Shown here one piece after another: positions 34,868 through 43,470 of a DNA stretch of 64,000 nt. The stretch covers positions 1 through 64,000 of the forward strand of contig JBGALE010000011.1 of assembly GCA_044223995.1 (NCBI GenBank), read 5' to 3'. Made by a program: the position numbers and the translations under genes. Source of the DNA: JACMLD01 sp044223995 (GTDB lineage: Bacteria > Bacteroidota > Bacteroidia > Chitinophagales > Chitinophagaceae). The notes beneath the pieces are model-generated. The model worked only from the letters and a program-made list of their open reading frames with translations. It made no database searches and was not told the origin of the DNA. Position 1 is the stretch's first letter, and each line of letters opens with the position of its first letter.

Positions 34868-36547
34868 TTATAAATTCATTTTCTTTAATTCACTGACTGC
34901 ATGATCGGCTGCCCTTGCAGTAAAGGCCATATAAGTAAGCGATGGGTTTTGGCAGGCTGCAGAAGTCATGAACGATCCATCCGTTACATACACATTGGGT
35001 GCATCCCATACCTGGTTCCATTTGTTGAGTACCGAAGTCTTTGGATCCTTGCCCATCCTTGCCGTACCCATTTCATGAATACCTTGTCCGAGGAAACCTT
35101 CGCCACCTCCAGCCTGTACTTTTGTAACGCCGATGGCTTCCAGCATTTCTTTCGCATCATTGATCATATCTTTTCTCATCTTCTTTTCATTCTCCTTCAA
35201 TTCACAATCAATGGCAAGTACATTCAATCCCCATTTGTCTTTTTTGGTTTTATCGAGTGTCACTTTGTTGTCGTGGTAAGGAAGAGTTTCTCCAAATCCG
35301 CCCATACCAAAATACCAGGCACCGGGTTCTGTCAATGCTTCTTTAAAATTGGCGCCGATGCTGTATTCGGGAACATCTTTGCTCCAGCCTTCGCGTGATG
35401 CACCTCCCTGGTATCCAAATCCACGGATATAATCGCGCTTATCGCCAAAGAAATTCCTGTAACGAGGGATGTAAATTCCATTAGCCCTGCGACCGAAATA
35501 ATATTTGTCGAGGTATCCTTCCACCAAACCGCCGGCACCAACACCAAGGTGGTGATCCATCAGGTTGTGGCCAAGTTCGCCACTGCTGCTTCCCAATCCG
35601 TCGGGCCAAATATCAGTGGCTGAATTCATCAATACCCATGCAGAGTTCAGCGTGGATGCATTGAGGAAAATGATCTTTGCGTTGAATACATAGGTTTTAT
35701 TTGTTTCAGCATCCAGTACTTCCACGCCGGTCGCTTTCTTTTTGTCTTTATCGTATAAAATTTTTGTTACGATCGACCAGGGACGTAATGTTAGGTTACC
35801 GGTTTTCATCGCGGCTGGTAATGTAACCGACTGTGTACTGAAATAACCGCCAAAAGGACAGCCAAACCAGCATTTATCGCGGTACTGGCATTGCCTGCCG
35901 TTTAATGGAATGGTCGCGTGGGCACAACGGCCAATGATCATTTTGCGTTTGCCTTCAAAATGTTGTTTGAGTCGTGCGGAAACATCTTTTTCCACACAGT
36001 TCATTTCCATTGCCGGAAGAAAATGACTGTCGGGCAATTCGGGTAATCCTTCGTTTGAACCGCTGACACCGGCAAACTGTTCCACATAGGTATACCAGGG
36101 TTCAATGTCTTTATACCGAACCGGCCAGTCGATGGCGATACCATCTTTTGCATTTTCTTCGAAGTAGAGATCGCTCCAGCGGTAACTTTGTCTTCCCCAC
36201 ATGAGTGAGCGGCCCCCTACATGGTAACCGCGGAACCAGTCAAATCTTTTTACTTCTGTATAGGGAGAGTCTTTGTCACTCGCCCACCAGGAAAGGTTTC
36301 TTTCATTTAACGGATAATCTCTTTTCAGTACCGGGTAGTCTTTGATCATTTGCTGTGTACGATCGCCGCGGTGCGGATAATCCCAGGCTTCTTTATTGGC
36401 TTCCTTATAGTCGTCGATGTGTTTAATGTCCATACCGCGTTCCAGCATGATCACTTTCAATCCTTTTTCTGAAAGTTCCTTGGCGGCCCAGCCGCCGCTG
36501 ATACCCGAACCAATTACAATCGCGTCATAGGTGTTATTGTCTGCCAT
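34868..36547 (-). CDS. GMC oxidoreductase 6 (FAD sugar dehydrogenase large subunit)
   Basis: A 559-residue copy, the first GMC gene of the minus-strand cluster. It begins MADNNTYDA, without the MPGDS extension. GSGISGG at 13-19, Cys220/Cys226/Cys230 (QCQYRDKC), His491 and Asn534 are intact. The gene follows the TIM-barrel isomerase by 103 bases and precedes copy 5 by 33, so it may be the entry point of the polycistronic GMC array. Confidence 0.9.
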   Translation of the reverse strand: MADNNTYDAIVIGSGISGGWAAKELSEKGLKVIMLERGMDIKHIDDYKEANKEAWDYPHRGDRTQQMIKDYPVLKRDYPLNERNLSWWASDKDSPYTEVKRFDWFRGYHVGGRSLMWGRQSYRWSDLYFEENAKDGIAIDWPVRYKDIEPWYTYVEQFAGVSGSNEGLPELPDSHFLPAMEMNCVEKDVSARLKQHFEGKRKMIIGRCAHATIPLNGRQCQYRDKCWFGCPFGGYFSTQSVTLPAAMKTGNLTLRPWSIVTKILYDKDKKKATGVEVLDAETNKTYVFNAKIIFLNASTLNSAWVLMNSATDIWPDGLGSSSGELGHNLMDHHLGVGAGGLVEGYLDKYYFGRRANGIYIPRYRNFFGDKRDYIRGFGYQGGASREGWSKDVPEYSIGANFKEALTEPGAWYFGMGGFGETLPYHDNKVTLDKTKKDKWGLNVLAIDCELKENEKKMRKDMINDAKEMLEAIGVTKVQAGGGEGFLGQGIHEMGTARMGKDPKTSVLNKWNQVWDAPNVYVTDGSFMTSAACQNPSLTYMAFTARAADHAVSELKKMNL

Positions 36548-36650
36548 ATATAAATTTAAAATGTGTCAGCGTTGAATGAATAAACAAGTTGGCGTAATAA
36601 AGAGTAGTTGTGTTTTATAAGAGCTTGTCCGGATCGTTTTAGCAGTACGA

Positions 36651-37550
36651 TCAGATATCGCAGGTTTTTACAGCTTGTTTAAGTGCGGCGATTTTATCTT
36701 TTGTTTCCTTGCCTGTTGGGATGAATTCCTGCGCCACATAATCTTTAAAACCAGTTGCGAGAATTGCTTTCATGATGGCAGGATAATACAGTTCCTGTGT
36801 TTCATCAATTTCATGCCGCCCCGGTACACCTGCTGTATGGTAATGACCAATGTACTGGTGATAATCCTGTATGGTCCTGATCACATCGCCTTCATCAATC
36901 TGCATATGGTAAATATCATAGAGCAGTTTGAAATTAGGAGAACCTAAACGTTTGCACAATTCCACACCCCAGGGTGTTTTATCGCACATATAGTCTTTGT
37001 GATCCACCTTGCTGTTGAGCAATTCCATTTGAACGGTGATGCCGCTTTTCTCTGCCAGGGGAAGAATTTTCTGCAACCCTTCGACGCAGTTTTTCAACCC
37101 GGTTTCATCGTCCATGCCCCTTCTGCTGCCACTGAAGCAGATAACATTTTTATAACCGGCCTTTACCATTAATGGAATGACATCGAGATAATCTTTTACC
37201 AGTTGTTCATGAAACTCTTTACTGTTGAATCCATTGGTAAGGCTAACAGTGCCGCCATGATAACACATGGAACTGAAAATACCATGTTTTTGTAAGGTAG
37301 GCCAGTCTTTTGGGCCCATGAGATCAATAGCACCAAAGCCGATGTCCTTTACAGCAATACAAAGTTCTTCTACTGAAATGAAGTTGTAGCACCACTGGCA
37401 TACAGAATGATTGATATTACCTTTCAGTTTCAAAGTGCTGGAATTTTCGTTTTCAGATGCAAGAGCTGGAAGCATGGAAGATGCCCCTAAAGCTGCAGTT
37501 CCGGCTACTAAACTTTTAATCGCGTTTCGTCTTGTCTGGTTAGATGGCAT
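36651..37550 (-). CDS. Tat-exported TIM-barrel isomerase (AP-endonuclease 2 / hydroxypyruvate isomerase-like)
   Basis: A 299-residue xylose-isomerase-like TIM barrel. The Tat motif TRRNAIKSL (6-14) and a hydrophobic core followed by ALASENEN predict export to the periplasm. Metal-site signatures are VQMELLNSKVDH, LLYDIYHMQIDEGD and GHYHTAGVPGRHE, with a C-terminal VAQEFIP. In the Bacteroides 3-keto-glycoside pathway similar barrels hydrate or isomerise the glucal product. Gene order, MFS then isomerase then GMC genes, supports a role in the same pathway. Confidence 0.85.
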   Translation of the reverse strand: MPSNQTRRNAIKSLVAGTAALGASSMLPALASENENSSTLKLKGNINHSVCQWCYNFISVEELCIAVKDIGFGAIDLMGPKDWPTLQKHGIFSSMCYHGGTVSLTNGFNSKEFHEQLVKDYLDVIPLMVKAGYKNVICFSGSRRGMDDETGLKNCVEGLQKILPLAEKSGITVQMELLNSKVDHKDYMCDKTPWGVELCKRLGSPNFKLLYDIYHMQIDEGDVIRTIQDYHQYIGHYHTAGVPGRHEIDETQELYYPAIMKAILATGFKDYVAQEFIPTGKETKDKIAALKQAVKTCDI

Positions 37551-37653
37551 GAATGCAAAAGTTGAGATTGAAATTTACGAACAAATCCCCTTCAAACAGC
37601 AATAAAAACATGTGAACTAAGTTAATTATTGATAGCTGGTAAACTAACAATTG

Positions 37654-38886
37654 TTAAGCTGCTGCTTCCTTATGTGCCGCATAAGTTTTTCGCCTCACCA
37701 CATATATTACAATAAACACCACTACAAGTATTGCCGGCATCAGTGCCACACGCATAAATGTATCTGAACCAGCAACAGCTTCTGCTTTTACCGCATCTAC
37801 ACCATCGGCAACTGCTTTGGCCTTTGCCTTATCGAACCACCCCCCCATAATAGGTATGATCAGTGAAGTGGAAAACATTCCTGCGCCACCCATTAACGAT
37901 AAACCTAATGCGCCCGTCTTTGGCAGGTATTCAGAAACAAAACCAAGCATGGTAGGCCAGAAGAAACAAATACCGATAGCGAATACCAGCGCAGAACCAA
38001 AGGCGGCATACCCGCTGGATTTACTCAGCAGGATCAGTCCGATGCATGCGAATACAGAAGAAAAGATCAACATCCCGTTTGGATTCAGCCGGTGTACAAC
38101 CGGGCCTGCAAAAGATCGGCCAAGCGCCATAATTCCATTGATGAACACCAAAACCAGGATTCCCGAAACGCCTGCGCCACTAAGCAGTGCACCAATCCAG
38201 GTACCTGTACCCAGTTCGGTAGCTGCTGTCATGAACATACAAAGTATCATGATAATGTACAGCGGGTTCAAACAACTGGCAAACATTTCACCGGTGCTAA
38301 CGCCCTTTTCAACCCTTTCAGTTTTGGGGAATTCCAATCGCCAGAAAATAATGCCATATATAATGGCAGGAAGAAACAGCAATCCTATCAGGATGCGCCA
38401 GTCCATCTGCATTCTTTCCAGTAATAAATAGGATAATAATCCACCAATCACGATACCACCGGGAAACCAAACGTGAAACCGGTTGAGCATGGTAGTTTTA
38501 TTATCGGGAAAAAGTGTCACCACGAGCGGATTACAGGCTGCTTCCACCATACCATTTCCGACACCGATGAAAACTGTTCCGATAAATAATGTGGTGGCAT
38601 CTTTTGCCACGAGGTAAATGATAATACCGGCTATATGCCCGATAAATGCAAGACCGAGCAAACGTTTCATTCCCAAAACATCGCACAAAGGTCCGCCGAA
38701 AATCATGGCCAGTGTAAAACCCCAGAAAGCAGGTGCAAAAATCCAACCCACCTGTTCCTTTGTCAAATGAAATTCATTTCCCCAAACACCTTCCAGGGCA
38801 GCCCTGAAAGCGAATGTCATCGCAGTTACAATCAATGCAATGCGGCTGGCTAGAAAAAGTTGTTTTCTGTTAATGCTGGCAGGCAT
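37654..38886 (-). CDS. MFS sugar/nucleoside-type transporter
   Basis: A 410-residue major facilitator with 12 hydrophobic segments. ATG at 38884-38886 is preferred over a TTG two codons upstream. The MFS signature GGPLCDVLGMKRLLGLAF (loop 2-3) and the motif EAACNPLVVTLFPDNKTTMLNRFHVWFPGG are typical of the sugar-linked MFS group that accompanies Gfo/Idh genes in Bacteroidota. It should bring the product of the periplasmic steps, or a keto sugar, into the cytoplasm. It is the first gene of the leftward operon. Confidence 0.87.
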   Translation of the reverse strand: MPASINRKQLFLASRIALIVTAMTFAFRAALEGVWGNEFHLTKEQVGWIFAPAFWGFTLAMIFGGPLCDVLGMKRLLGLAFIGHIAGIIIYLVAKDATTLFIGTVFIGVGNGMVEAACNPLVVTLFPDNKTTMLNRFHVWFPGGIVIGGLLSYLLLERMQMDWRILIGLLFLPAIIYGIIFWRLEFPKTERVEKGVSTGEMFASCLNPLYIIMILCMFMTAATELGTGTWIGALLSGAGVSGILVLVFINGIMALGRSFAGPVVHRLNPNGMLIFSSVFACIGLILLSKSSGYAAFGSALVFAIGICFFWPTMLGFVSEYLPKTGALGLSLMGGAGMFSTSLIIPIMGGWFDKAKAKAVADGVDAVKAEAVAGSDTFMRVALMPAILVVVFIVIYVVRRKTYAAHKEAAA

Positions 38887-39056
38887 AAGCAACGTTATTT
38901 TGGTTTATTATTAAAGTGAGTTATAAATGTACTATTTTTCGATACACAATTCTTCAAAGTGTACAAATGACGCATATAAAAAATATTTTTACAGCTCATT
39001 TATTCAAATCAGGTCTTCTTAACTTGCTGATCTAACCAAAAAACATTGCTTACTAT

Positions 39057-40214
39057 ATGAGTAATAAATTAAGACTGGGTATGATTGGCGGCGGCCAGGA
39101 TGCATTCATCGGCGCCGTTCACCGCATCGCTGCGTCACTTGATGCACAATATGAATTGGTCTGCGGTGCTTTTAGCAGTAATGCAGAGAAATCCAAAGCC
39201 AGTGGTATCGCACTTGGGGTTTCACCTGCAAGGGCCTATGGTTCTTACAAAGAAATGTTTGAAAAAGAAAATGCACTGCCTGCCGGCGAACGTATGCAGG
39301 TAGTCAGCATCGTTACGCCTAACCATGTTCACTTCGAACCAGCCAAACTGGCAATGGAAAGCGGTTTCGATGTGGTACTCGATAAACCAATGACCTTTTC
39401 ACTCAAAGAAGCCATAGAATTAAAAAAAGCGGTCGAGAAAACAGGCAGGTTGTTTTGCCTTACACATACTTATACCGGTTACCCGATGGTGAAGGAAGCA
39501 AAACAATTAATCGCTTCGGGTAAACTGGGCGCTATACGTAAAGTATATGTTGAATACCCGCAGGGATGGCTGAGTACCTTCCTGGAAGGCGGCGATAACA
39601 AACAGGCATCGTGGAGAACCGATCCATCCAAAAGCGGTATTGCCGGTGCGATGGGTGATATCGGAACACATGCTTTCAACCTCGCTGAATATGTGAGTGG
39701 CCTGGAAGTAAAACAAATATGTGCCAATATCAATATCTTGGTGAAGGGAAGACTGCTCGACGATGATGGCGATGTATTATTAAAATTCAGCAATGGCGCC
39801 AGTGGAATTTTATTCGCCACACAGGTGGCAGCCGGCGAAGAAAATAATATCCGCATACGTGTTTATGGTGAAAAAGGTGGTTTGGAATGGCAGCAGAAAG
39901 ATGCAAATACGCTGTTGTTGAAATGGCTGGACCGGCCAACCGAAATCTATCGTGCAGGGAACGGATACCTCACCAGTTATGCAAGACACAATTCAAGGAC
40001 CCCAGCAGGCCACCCCGAAGGTTATCTTGAAGCATTCGCTAACCTGTACCGCAATTTTGCATTGTGTGTACATGCCAGGCAAAAAGGTGAAACGCCCAAA
40101 CCCGAATGGCTCGACTTTCCCGGAGCAGCAGAAGGCGTACGCGGAATGGCCTTTATAGAAAATGTTATTGCTTCCGGTAAGTCCGGCGAAAAGTGGTTTG
40201 AATTTAAAGTGTAA
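39057..40214 (+). CDS. Gfo/Idh/MocA-family sugar dehydrogenase (cytoplasmic)
   Basis: A 385-residue NAD(P)-dependent oxidoreductase without a signal. The Rossmann motif GMIGGGQDAFIGAVHR lies at 8-23, the family DKP motif at 109-111, and the catalytic Asp201/His205 pair in GDIGTHAF. The GGGxxxFIGxxHR start is common to dehydrogenases acting on inositol or 3-keto sugars. It starts the plus-strand operon, divergent from the MFS gene. A role as 3-keto-sugar reductase or dehydrogenase is inferred. Confidence 0.9.
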   Translation: MSNKLRLGMIGGGQDAFIGAVHRIAASLDAQYELVCGAFSSNAEKSKASGIALGVSPARAYGSYKEMFEKENALPAGERMQVVSIVTPNHVHFEPAKLAMESGFDVVLDKPMTFSLKEAIELKKAVEKTGRLFCLTHTYTGYPMVKEAKQLIASGKLGAIRKVYVEYPQGWLSTFLEGGDNKQASWRTDPSKSGIAGAMGDIGTHAFNLAEYVSGLEVKQICANINILVKGRLLDDDGDVLLKFSNGASGILFATQVAAGEENNIRIRVYGEKGGLEWQQKDANTLLLKWLDRPTEIYRAGNGYLTSYARHNSRTPAGHPEGYLEAFANLYRNFALCVHARQKGETPKPEWLDFPGAAEGVRGMAFIENVIASGKSGEKWFEFKV

Positions 40215-40223
40215 AATAATTGT

Positions 40224-40307
40224 ACACGGATTTTTATGATTAAACGGATTTTCACTGATGATAAAATCAAATCCCACCCAATCATAAAAATCATCCTAAT
40301 CCGTGTT
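40224..40307. repeat. Intergenic inverted-repeat element
   Basis: ACACGGATTTTTATGATT (40224-40241) is answered by AATCATAAAAATC (40280-40292) and ATCCGTGTT (40300-40307). The right arm carries an insertion of a few bases. The 13-bp inner arms are perfect, the loop is 38 bases. It lies 9 bases after the Gfo/Idh stop. Such ATCCGTGT-ended elements recur in intergenic DNA of this phylum, to my knowledge. Confidence 0.55.
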
Positions 40308-40379
40308 CAATATGCGCAAAACTTCAGATAAATGAATCGAATAAATTACCAAAGCCATATACCTTCAAAATAGTTAAAT

Positions 40380-41435
40380 ATGCAAACGATTAAAGGCCCC
40401 GCCATTTTCTTAGCACAGTTTATGGGAGATGCCGCTCCCTTCAATTCACTGGAATCAATTTGCAAATGGGCCAAAAGCCTCGGCTTTGTCGGTGTACAAA
40501 TACCTACCTGGGACAGCCGTTGTATCGATCTGCAAAAAGCAGCCGAAAGCAAAACTTATGCAGACGAGATAAAAGGAATAGTAAACGCCGCAGGTTTGCA
40601 AATAACCGAATTGTCAACACATCTCCAGGGGCAACTGGTAGCAGTTCACCCCGCATACGATGCATTGTTTGATGGCTTTGCGCCGGAATCAGTGAGGAAC
40701 AATCCTGCTGCAAGAACACAATGGGCCGTACAGCAATTGAAATACGCAGCAAAAGCTTCTCAAAACCTTGGCTTGAATGCACATGCTACTTTTAGTGGTG
40801 CATTGCTGTGGCAAACGGTATATCCCTGGCCGCAAAGACCGGCAGGATTGGTAGAAACCGGTTTTACTGAACTGGCAAAAAGATGGCTTCCGATTTTACA
40901 CCACTTCGATGAATGCGGCGTGGATGTTTGTTATGAAATTCATCCCGGGGAAGACCTGCACGATGGCATTACCTATGAAATGTTTCTCGAAAAAGTAAAG
41001 AACCATTCCAGGGCCTGCCTGCTGTACGATCCTTCACATTTTGTATTGCAGTGTCTCGACTATCTGGAGTATATCGACAATTATCATGAACGTATCCGCA
41101 TGTTTCATGTAAAAGATGCAGAGTTTAACCCAACAGGCAAGCAGGGTGTATATGGTGGTTATCAAAACTGGATTGATCGCGCAGGAAGATTTCGTTCACT
41201 GGGCGATGGACAGGTAGATTTCAAATCCATTTTTAGTAAACTGGCTGCTTATGATTATAAAGGTTGGGCCGTGCTGGAATGGGAGTGTGCTATCAAACAC
41301 CCGGAGGATGGTGCCAAAGAAGGAGCAGTGTTTATAAAAGATCATATTATACGCGTTACTGAAAAAGCTTTTGATGATTTTGCCGGAACCGGCAGCAATG
41401 AAAAATTTAATCGGACTGTTTTAGGTTTGGAATAG
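40380..41435 (+). CDS. Cytoplasmic TIM-barrel sugar isomerase/epimerase
   Basis: A 351-residue AP-endonuclease-2 family barrel with no signal peptide. Metal-binding acidic residues are visible in VCYEIHPGEDLHDG, LLYDPSHFVLQ, MFHVKDAEF and the final AVLEWECAIK. It follows the Gfo/Idh gene by 165 bases, including the repeat element, and precedes cytochrome c by 51. The Gfo/Idh plus isomerase pair is the usual partner arrangement for keto-sugar or inositol-like catabolism. Confidence 0.88.
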   Translation: MQTIKGPAIFLAQFMGDAAPFNSLESICKWAKSLGFVGVQIPTWDSRCIDLQKAAESKTYADEIKGIVNAAGLQITELSTHLQGQLVAVHPAYDALFDGFAPESVRNNPAARTQWAVQQLKYAAKASQNLGLNAHATFSGALLWQTVYPWPQRPAGLVETGFTELAKRWLPILHHFDECGVDVCYEIHPGEDLHDGITYEMFLEKVKNHSRACLLYDPSHFVLQCLDYLEYIDNYHERIRMFHVKDAEFNPTGKQGVYGGYQNWIDRAGRFRSLGDGQVDFKSIFSKLAAYDYKGWAVLEWECAIKHPEDGAKEGAVFIKDHIIRVTEKAFDDFAGTGSNEKFNRTVLGLE

Positions 41436-41486
41436 ATTTCTTTTCGACCTTTAGCATTCGTCCTTAACATTTAATAACTGAACGAC

Positions 41487-41879
41487 ATGATGAAAAAATT
41501 TCTTGCAATCACCTGTATCGCCGCTATATGTTATAGCTGCGGTAACAACAGTGCTACTACATCGACACCTGCTGCAGATACAAAACCAGCAGCGGAAGAC
41601 ATTTCAAAAAACCCGGATTACCAAAAAGGGTTGGAACTGATTGGCAAATCAAACTGCTTAACCTGTCATAAAGTTGATGAAACTTCAACAGGCCCGGCTT
41701 ACAGGGATGTTGCTAATAAATACGCAGGCAAAGCAGATGCCGTAGATACATTGGCTGCAAAAGTAATTAAAGGCGGTTCAGGCAATTGGGGACAAGTACC
41801 GATGCTGCCACATCCCGAGTTGACGTCCGACGATGCAAAGCAAATGGTCAAATACATTCTGTTGTTAAAAACAAAATAA
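41487..41879 (+). CDS. c-type cytochrome lipoprotein
   Basis: A 130-residue single-heme cytochrome. The lipobox ICYSC (Cys18) anchors it to the membrane. The heme motif CLTCH (Cys57, Cys60, His61) and a likely distal ligand Met106 in VPMLPHP match class I cytochrome c of the cytochrome c551/c552 type. The DUF1080 gene starts four bases after its stop. By analogy with Caulobacter LacB it is the probable electron acceptor of the GMC dehydrogenases encoded on the other side of the divergent region. Confidence 0.92.
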   Translation: MMKKFLAITCIAAICYSCGNNSATTSTPAADTKPAAEDISKNPDYQKGLELIGKSNCLTCHKVDETSTGPAYRDVANKYAGKADAVDTLAAKVIKGGSGNWGQVPMLPHPELTSDDAKQMVKYILLLKTK

Positions 41880-41883
41880 ACAC

Positions 41884-42633
41884 ATGAAAATATTATTGCT
41901 CGCTGCAGGAATGGCCACACTGGCTGCCTGTAATTCTGCCACTACTGCTGATACTGCAAAAACTGCCGACACTACTGCAACCGTTAAAGCAGATACTTCC
42001 GCCAGTGAATGGATATCATTGTTTGATGGCAAAACTTCCAACGGATGGCATACCTACGGACAACCCAAAGCAGGCGAAGCCTGGAAAATTGCCGATGGCG
42101 CCTTTTATCTCGATACGGCAAAAAAAGCAGGCTGGCAGGTGAAGGGTGGCGGAGACTTGGTAACAGACCAGGAGTTTGAAAATTTTGATCTCAAACTCGA
42201 ATGGAAGATTGCCAAGAATGGCAACAGCGGTATTATTTTTAATGTAAAAGAAGACACGTCTAAATATAAAAACACCTGGAATACGGGACCGGAAATGCAG
42301 GTGCTGGACAATGCAGGTCACCCGGATGCAAAAATTATCAAACACCGCGCAGGCGATTTATATGATTTGATTTCTTCCAGCAAGGAAACAGTAAAACCTG
42401 CACTTGAATGGAACGAAGTAGAAATCATCAGCAATAAAGGCAAACTCGATCTCTTCCTCAATGGCACCAATATCGTTTCTACTACCATGTGGGACGATGG
42501 CTGGAAGAAATTAATTGCCGGGAGCAAATTTGTTGATATGCCAGATTTTGGAACCTTTCATTCCGGCAAAATAGCATTGCAGGATCATGGCAATGGTGTG
42601 TGGTACCGCAATATCCGCATCAAAAAATTATAA
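41884..42633 (+). CDS. DUF1080 lipoprotein (3-keto-disaccharide hydrolase-like)
   Basis: The lipobox LAAC (Cys16) is followed by a Thr/Ala-rich linker. The DUF1080 beta-sandwich (about 45-248) opens with WISLFDGKTSNGWHTY and shows NGNSGIIFNV, GPEMQVLDN, PALEWNEVEII and a final GKIALQDHGNGVWYRNIRIK, as in characterised 3-keto-glycoside hydrolases of Bacteroides. It would cleave the oxidised glycoside in the periplasm. It lies between cytochrome c and the ThuA-like gene. Confidence 0.9.
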   Translation: MKILLLAAGMATLAACNSATTADTAKTADTTATVKADTSASEWISLFDGKTSNGWHTYGQPKAGEAWKIADGAFYLDTAKKAGWQVKGGGDLVTDQEFENFDLKLEWKIAKNGNSGIIFNVKEDTSKYKNTWNTGPEMQVLDNAGHPDAKIIKHRAGDLYDLISSSKETVKPALEWNEVEIISNKGKLDLFLNGTNIVSTTMWDDGWKKLIAGSKFVDMPDFGTFHSGKIALQDHGNGVWYRNIRIKKL

Positions 42634-42655
42634 CTGCTTATCAACTACATCGCCC

Positions 42656-43396
42656 ATGATGTTCAGAAAATTTTTTCTGCTGGCTTTTTTACCCGCTTGT
42701 ATGTCTTTCATAGTTGCCACTGAAAACCGTGAAGCAAAAAAAGAAGACAGGGTATTGATCTTTTCAAAGACCAATGGTTTCCGGCACGAGAGTATCCCGG
42801 CTGGTATTGCCGCCATTAAAAAACTGGGCGCTGACAATCATTTTACCGTTGATGCTACGGAAGATTCTACCATGATATCCAGCGACAACCTGAAAAATTA
42901 CAACGCTGTTATTTTTTTAAGTACAACAGGAACTGTTTTGGGTGCTGACCAGGAAAAGGCATTACAACAGTTTGTTCATAACGGAGGGGGCTTTGTTGGC
43001 ATTCATGCTGCCAGCGATTGTGAATATGGCTGGCCCTGGTATGTGAAACTGATTGGCGGGAATTTTTTATCACACCCAAGGCCGCAAAAAGCAAAATTGG
43101 TAGTAGTCAATAAAAATCATCCGGCTACGAATGAGCTTCCTGATACATGGGAGCGTACAGACGAATGGTATAATTTTAAAAACCTCAATCCCGATGTAAC
43201 GGTATTGCTCAGCATTGACGAAACATCCTATACAGGTGGCGCTAATGGAAACAATCATCCAATGGCATGGTTCCACAATTATGAAGGTGGAAAAGTTTTT
43301 TACACTGAGTTGGGACATACAGTAGACTCCTTTACAGAACCATTGTATCTCCGGCATATCTTAGGTGGTATTACCTGGGCAATGGGAAGAAAATAA
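42656..43396 (+). CDS. ThuA-like domain protein, secreted
   Basis: A 246-residue protein started at ATG 42656 (the frame is open upstream inside the DUF1080 gene, but a signal peptide begins here). The ThuA domain shows VLIFSKTNGFRHESIP, AVIFLSTTG, GGFVGIHAASDCEYGWPWY, NHPATNELP and a C-terminal HNYEGGKVFYTELGHT. Rhizobial ThuA works with ThuB in trehalose use through 3-keto-trehalose. The LPAC sequence at 12-15 may be a lipobox. It ends the plus-strand operon at a bidirectional terminator. Confidence 0.9.
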   Translation: MMFRKFFLLAFLPACMSFIVATENREAKKEDRVLIFSKTNGFRHESIPAGIAAIKKLGADNHFTVDATEDSTMISSDNLKNYNAVIFLSTTGTVLGADQEKALQQFVHNGGGFVGIHAASDCEYGWPWYVKLIGGNFLSHPRPQKAKLVVVNKNHPATNELPDTWERTDEWYNFKNLNPDVTVLLSIDETSYTGGANGNNHPMAWFHNYEGGKVFYTELGHTVDSFTEPLYLRHILGGITWAMGRK

Positions 43397-43420
43397 TTCA
43401 TTAAACAGTTTGTTCCATAA

Positions 43421-43452
43421 AAAAAAGGTAGTTCAAAACGACTACCTTTTTT
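43421..43452. terminator. Bidirectional terminator between convergent keto-sugar operons
   Basis: AAAAAAGGTAGT (43421-43432) and ACTACCTTTTTT (43441-43452) pair perfectly around an 8-base loop, giving a U-run in both directions. It serves the ThuA end and the convergent DUF1080 end. Confidence 0.85.
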
Positions 43453-43470
43453 ATTTGTGTTGAATTTCTT

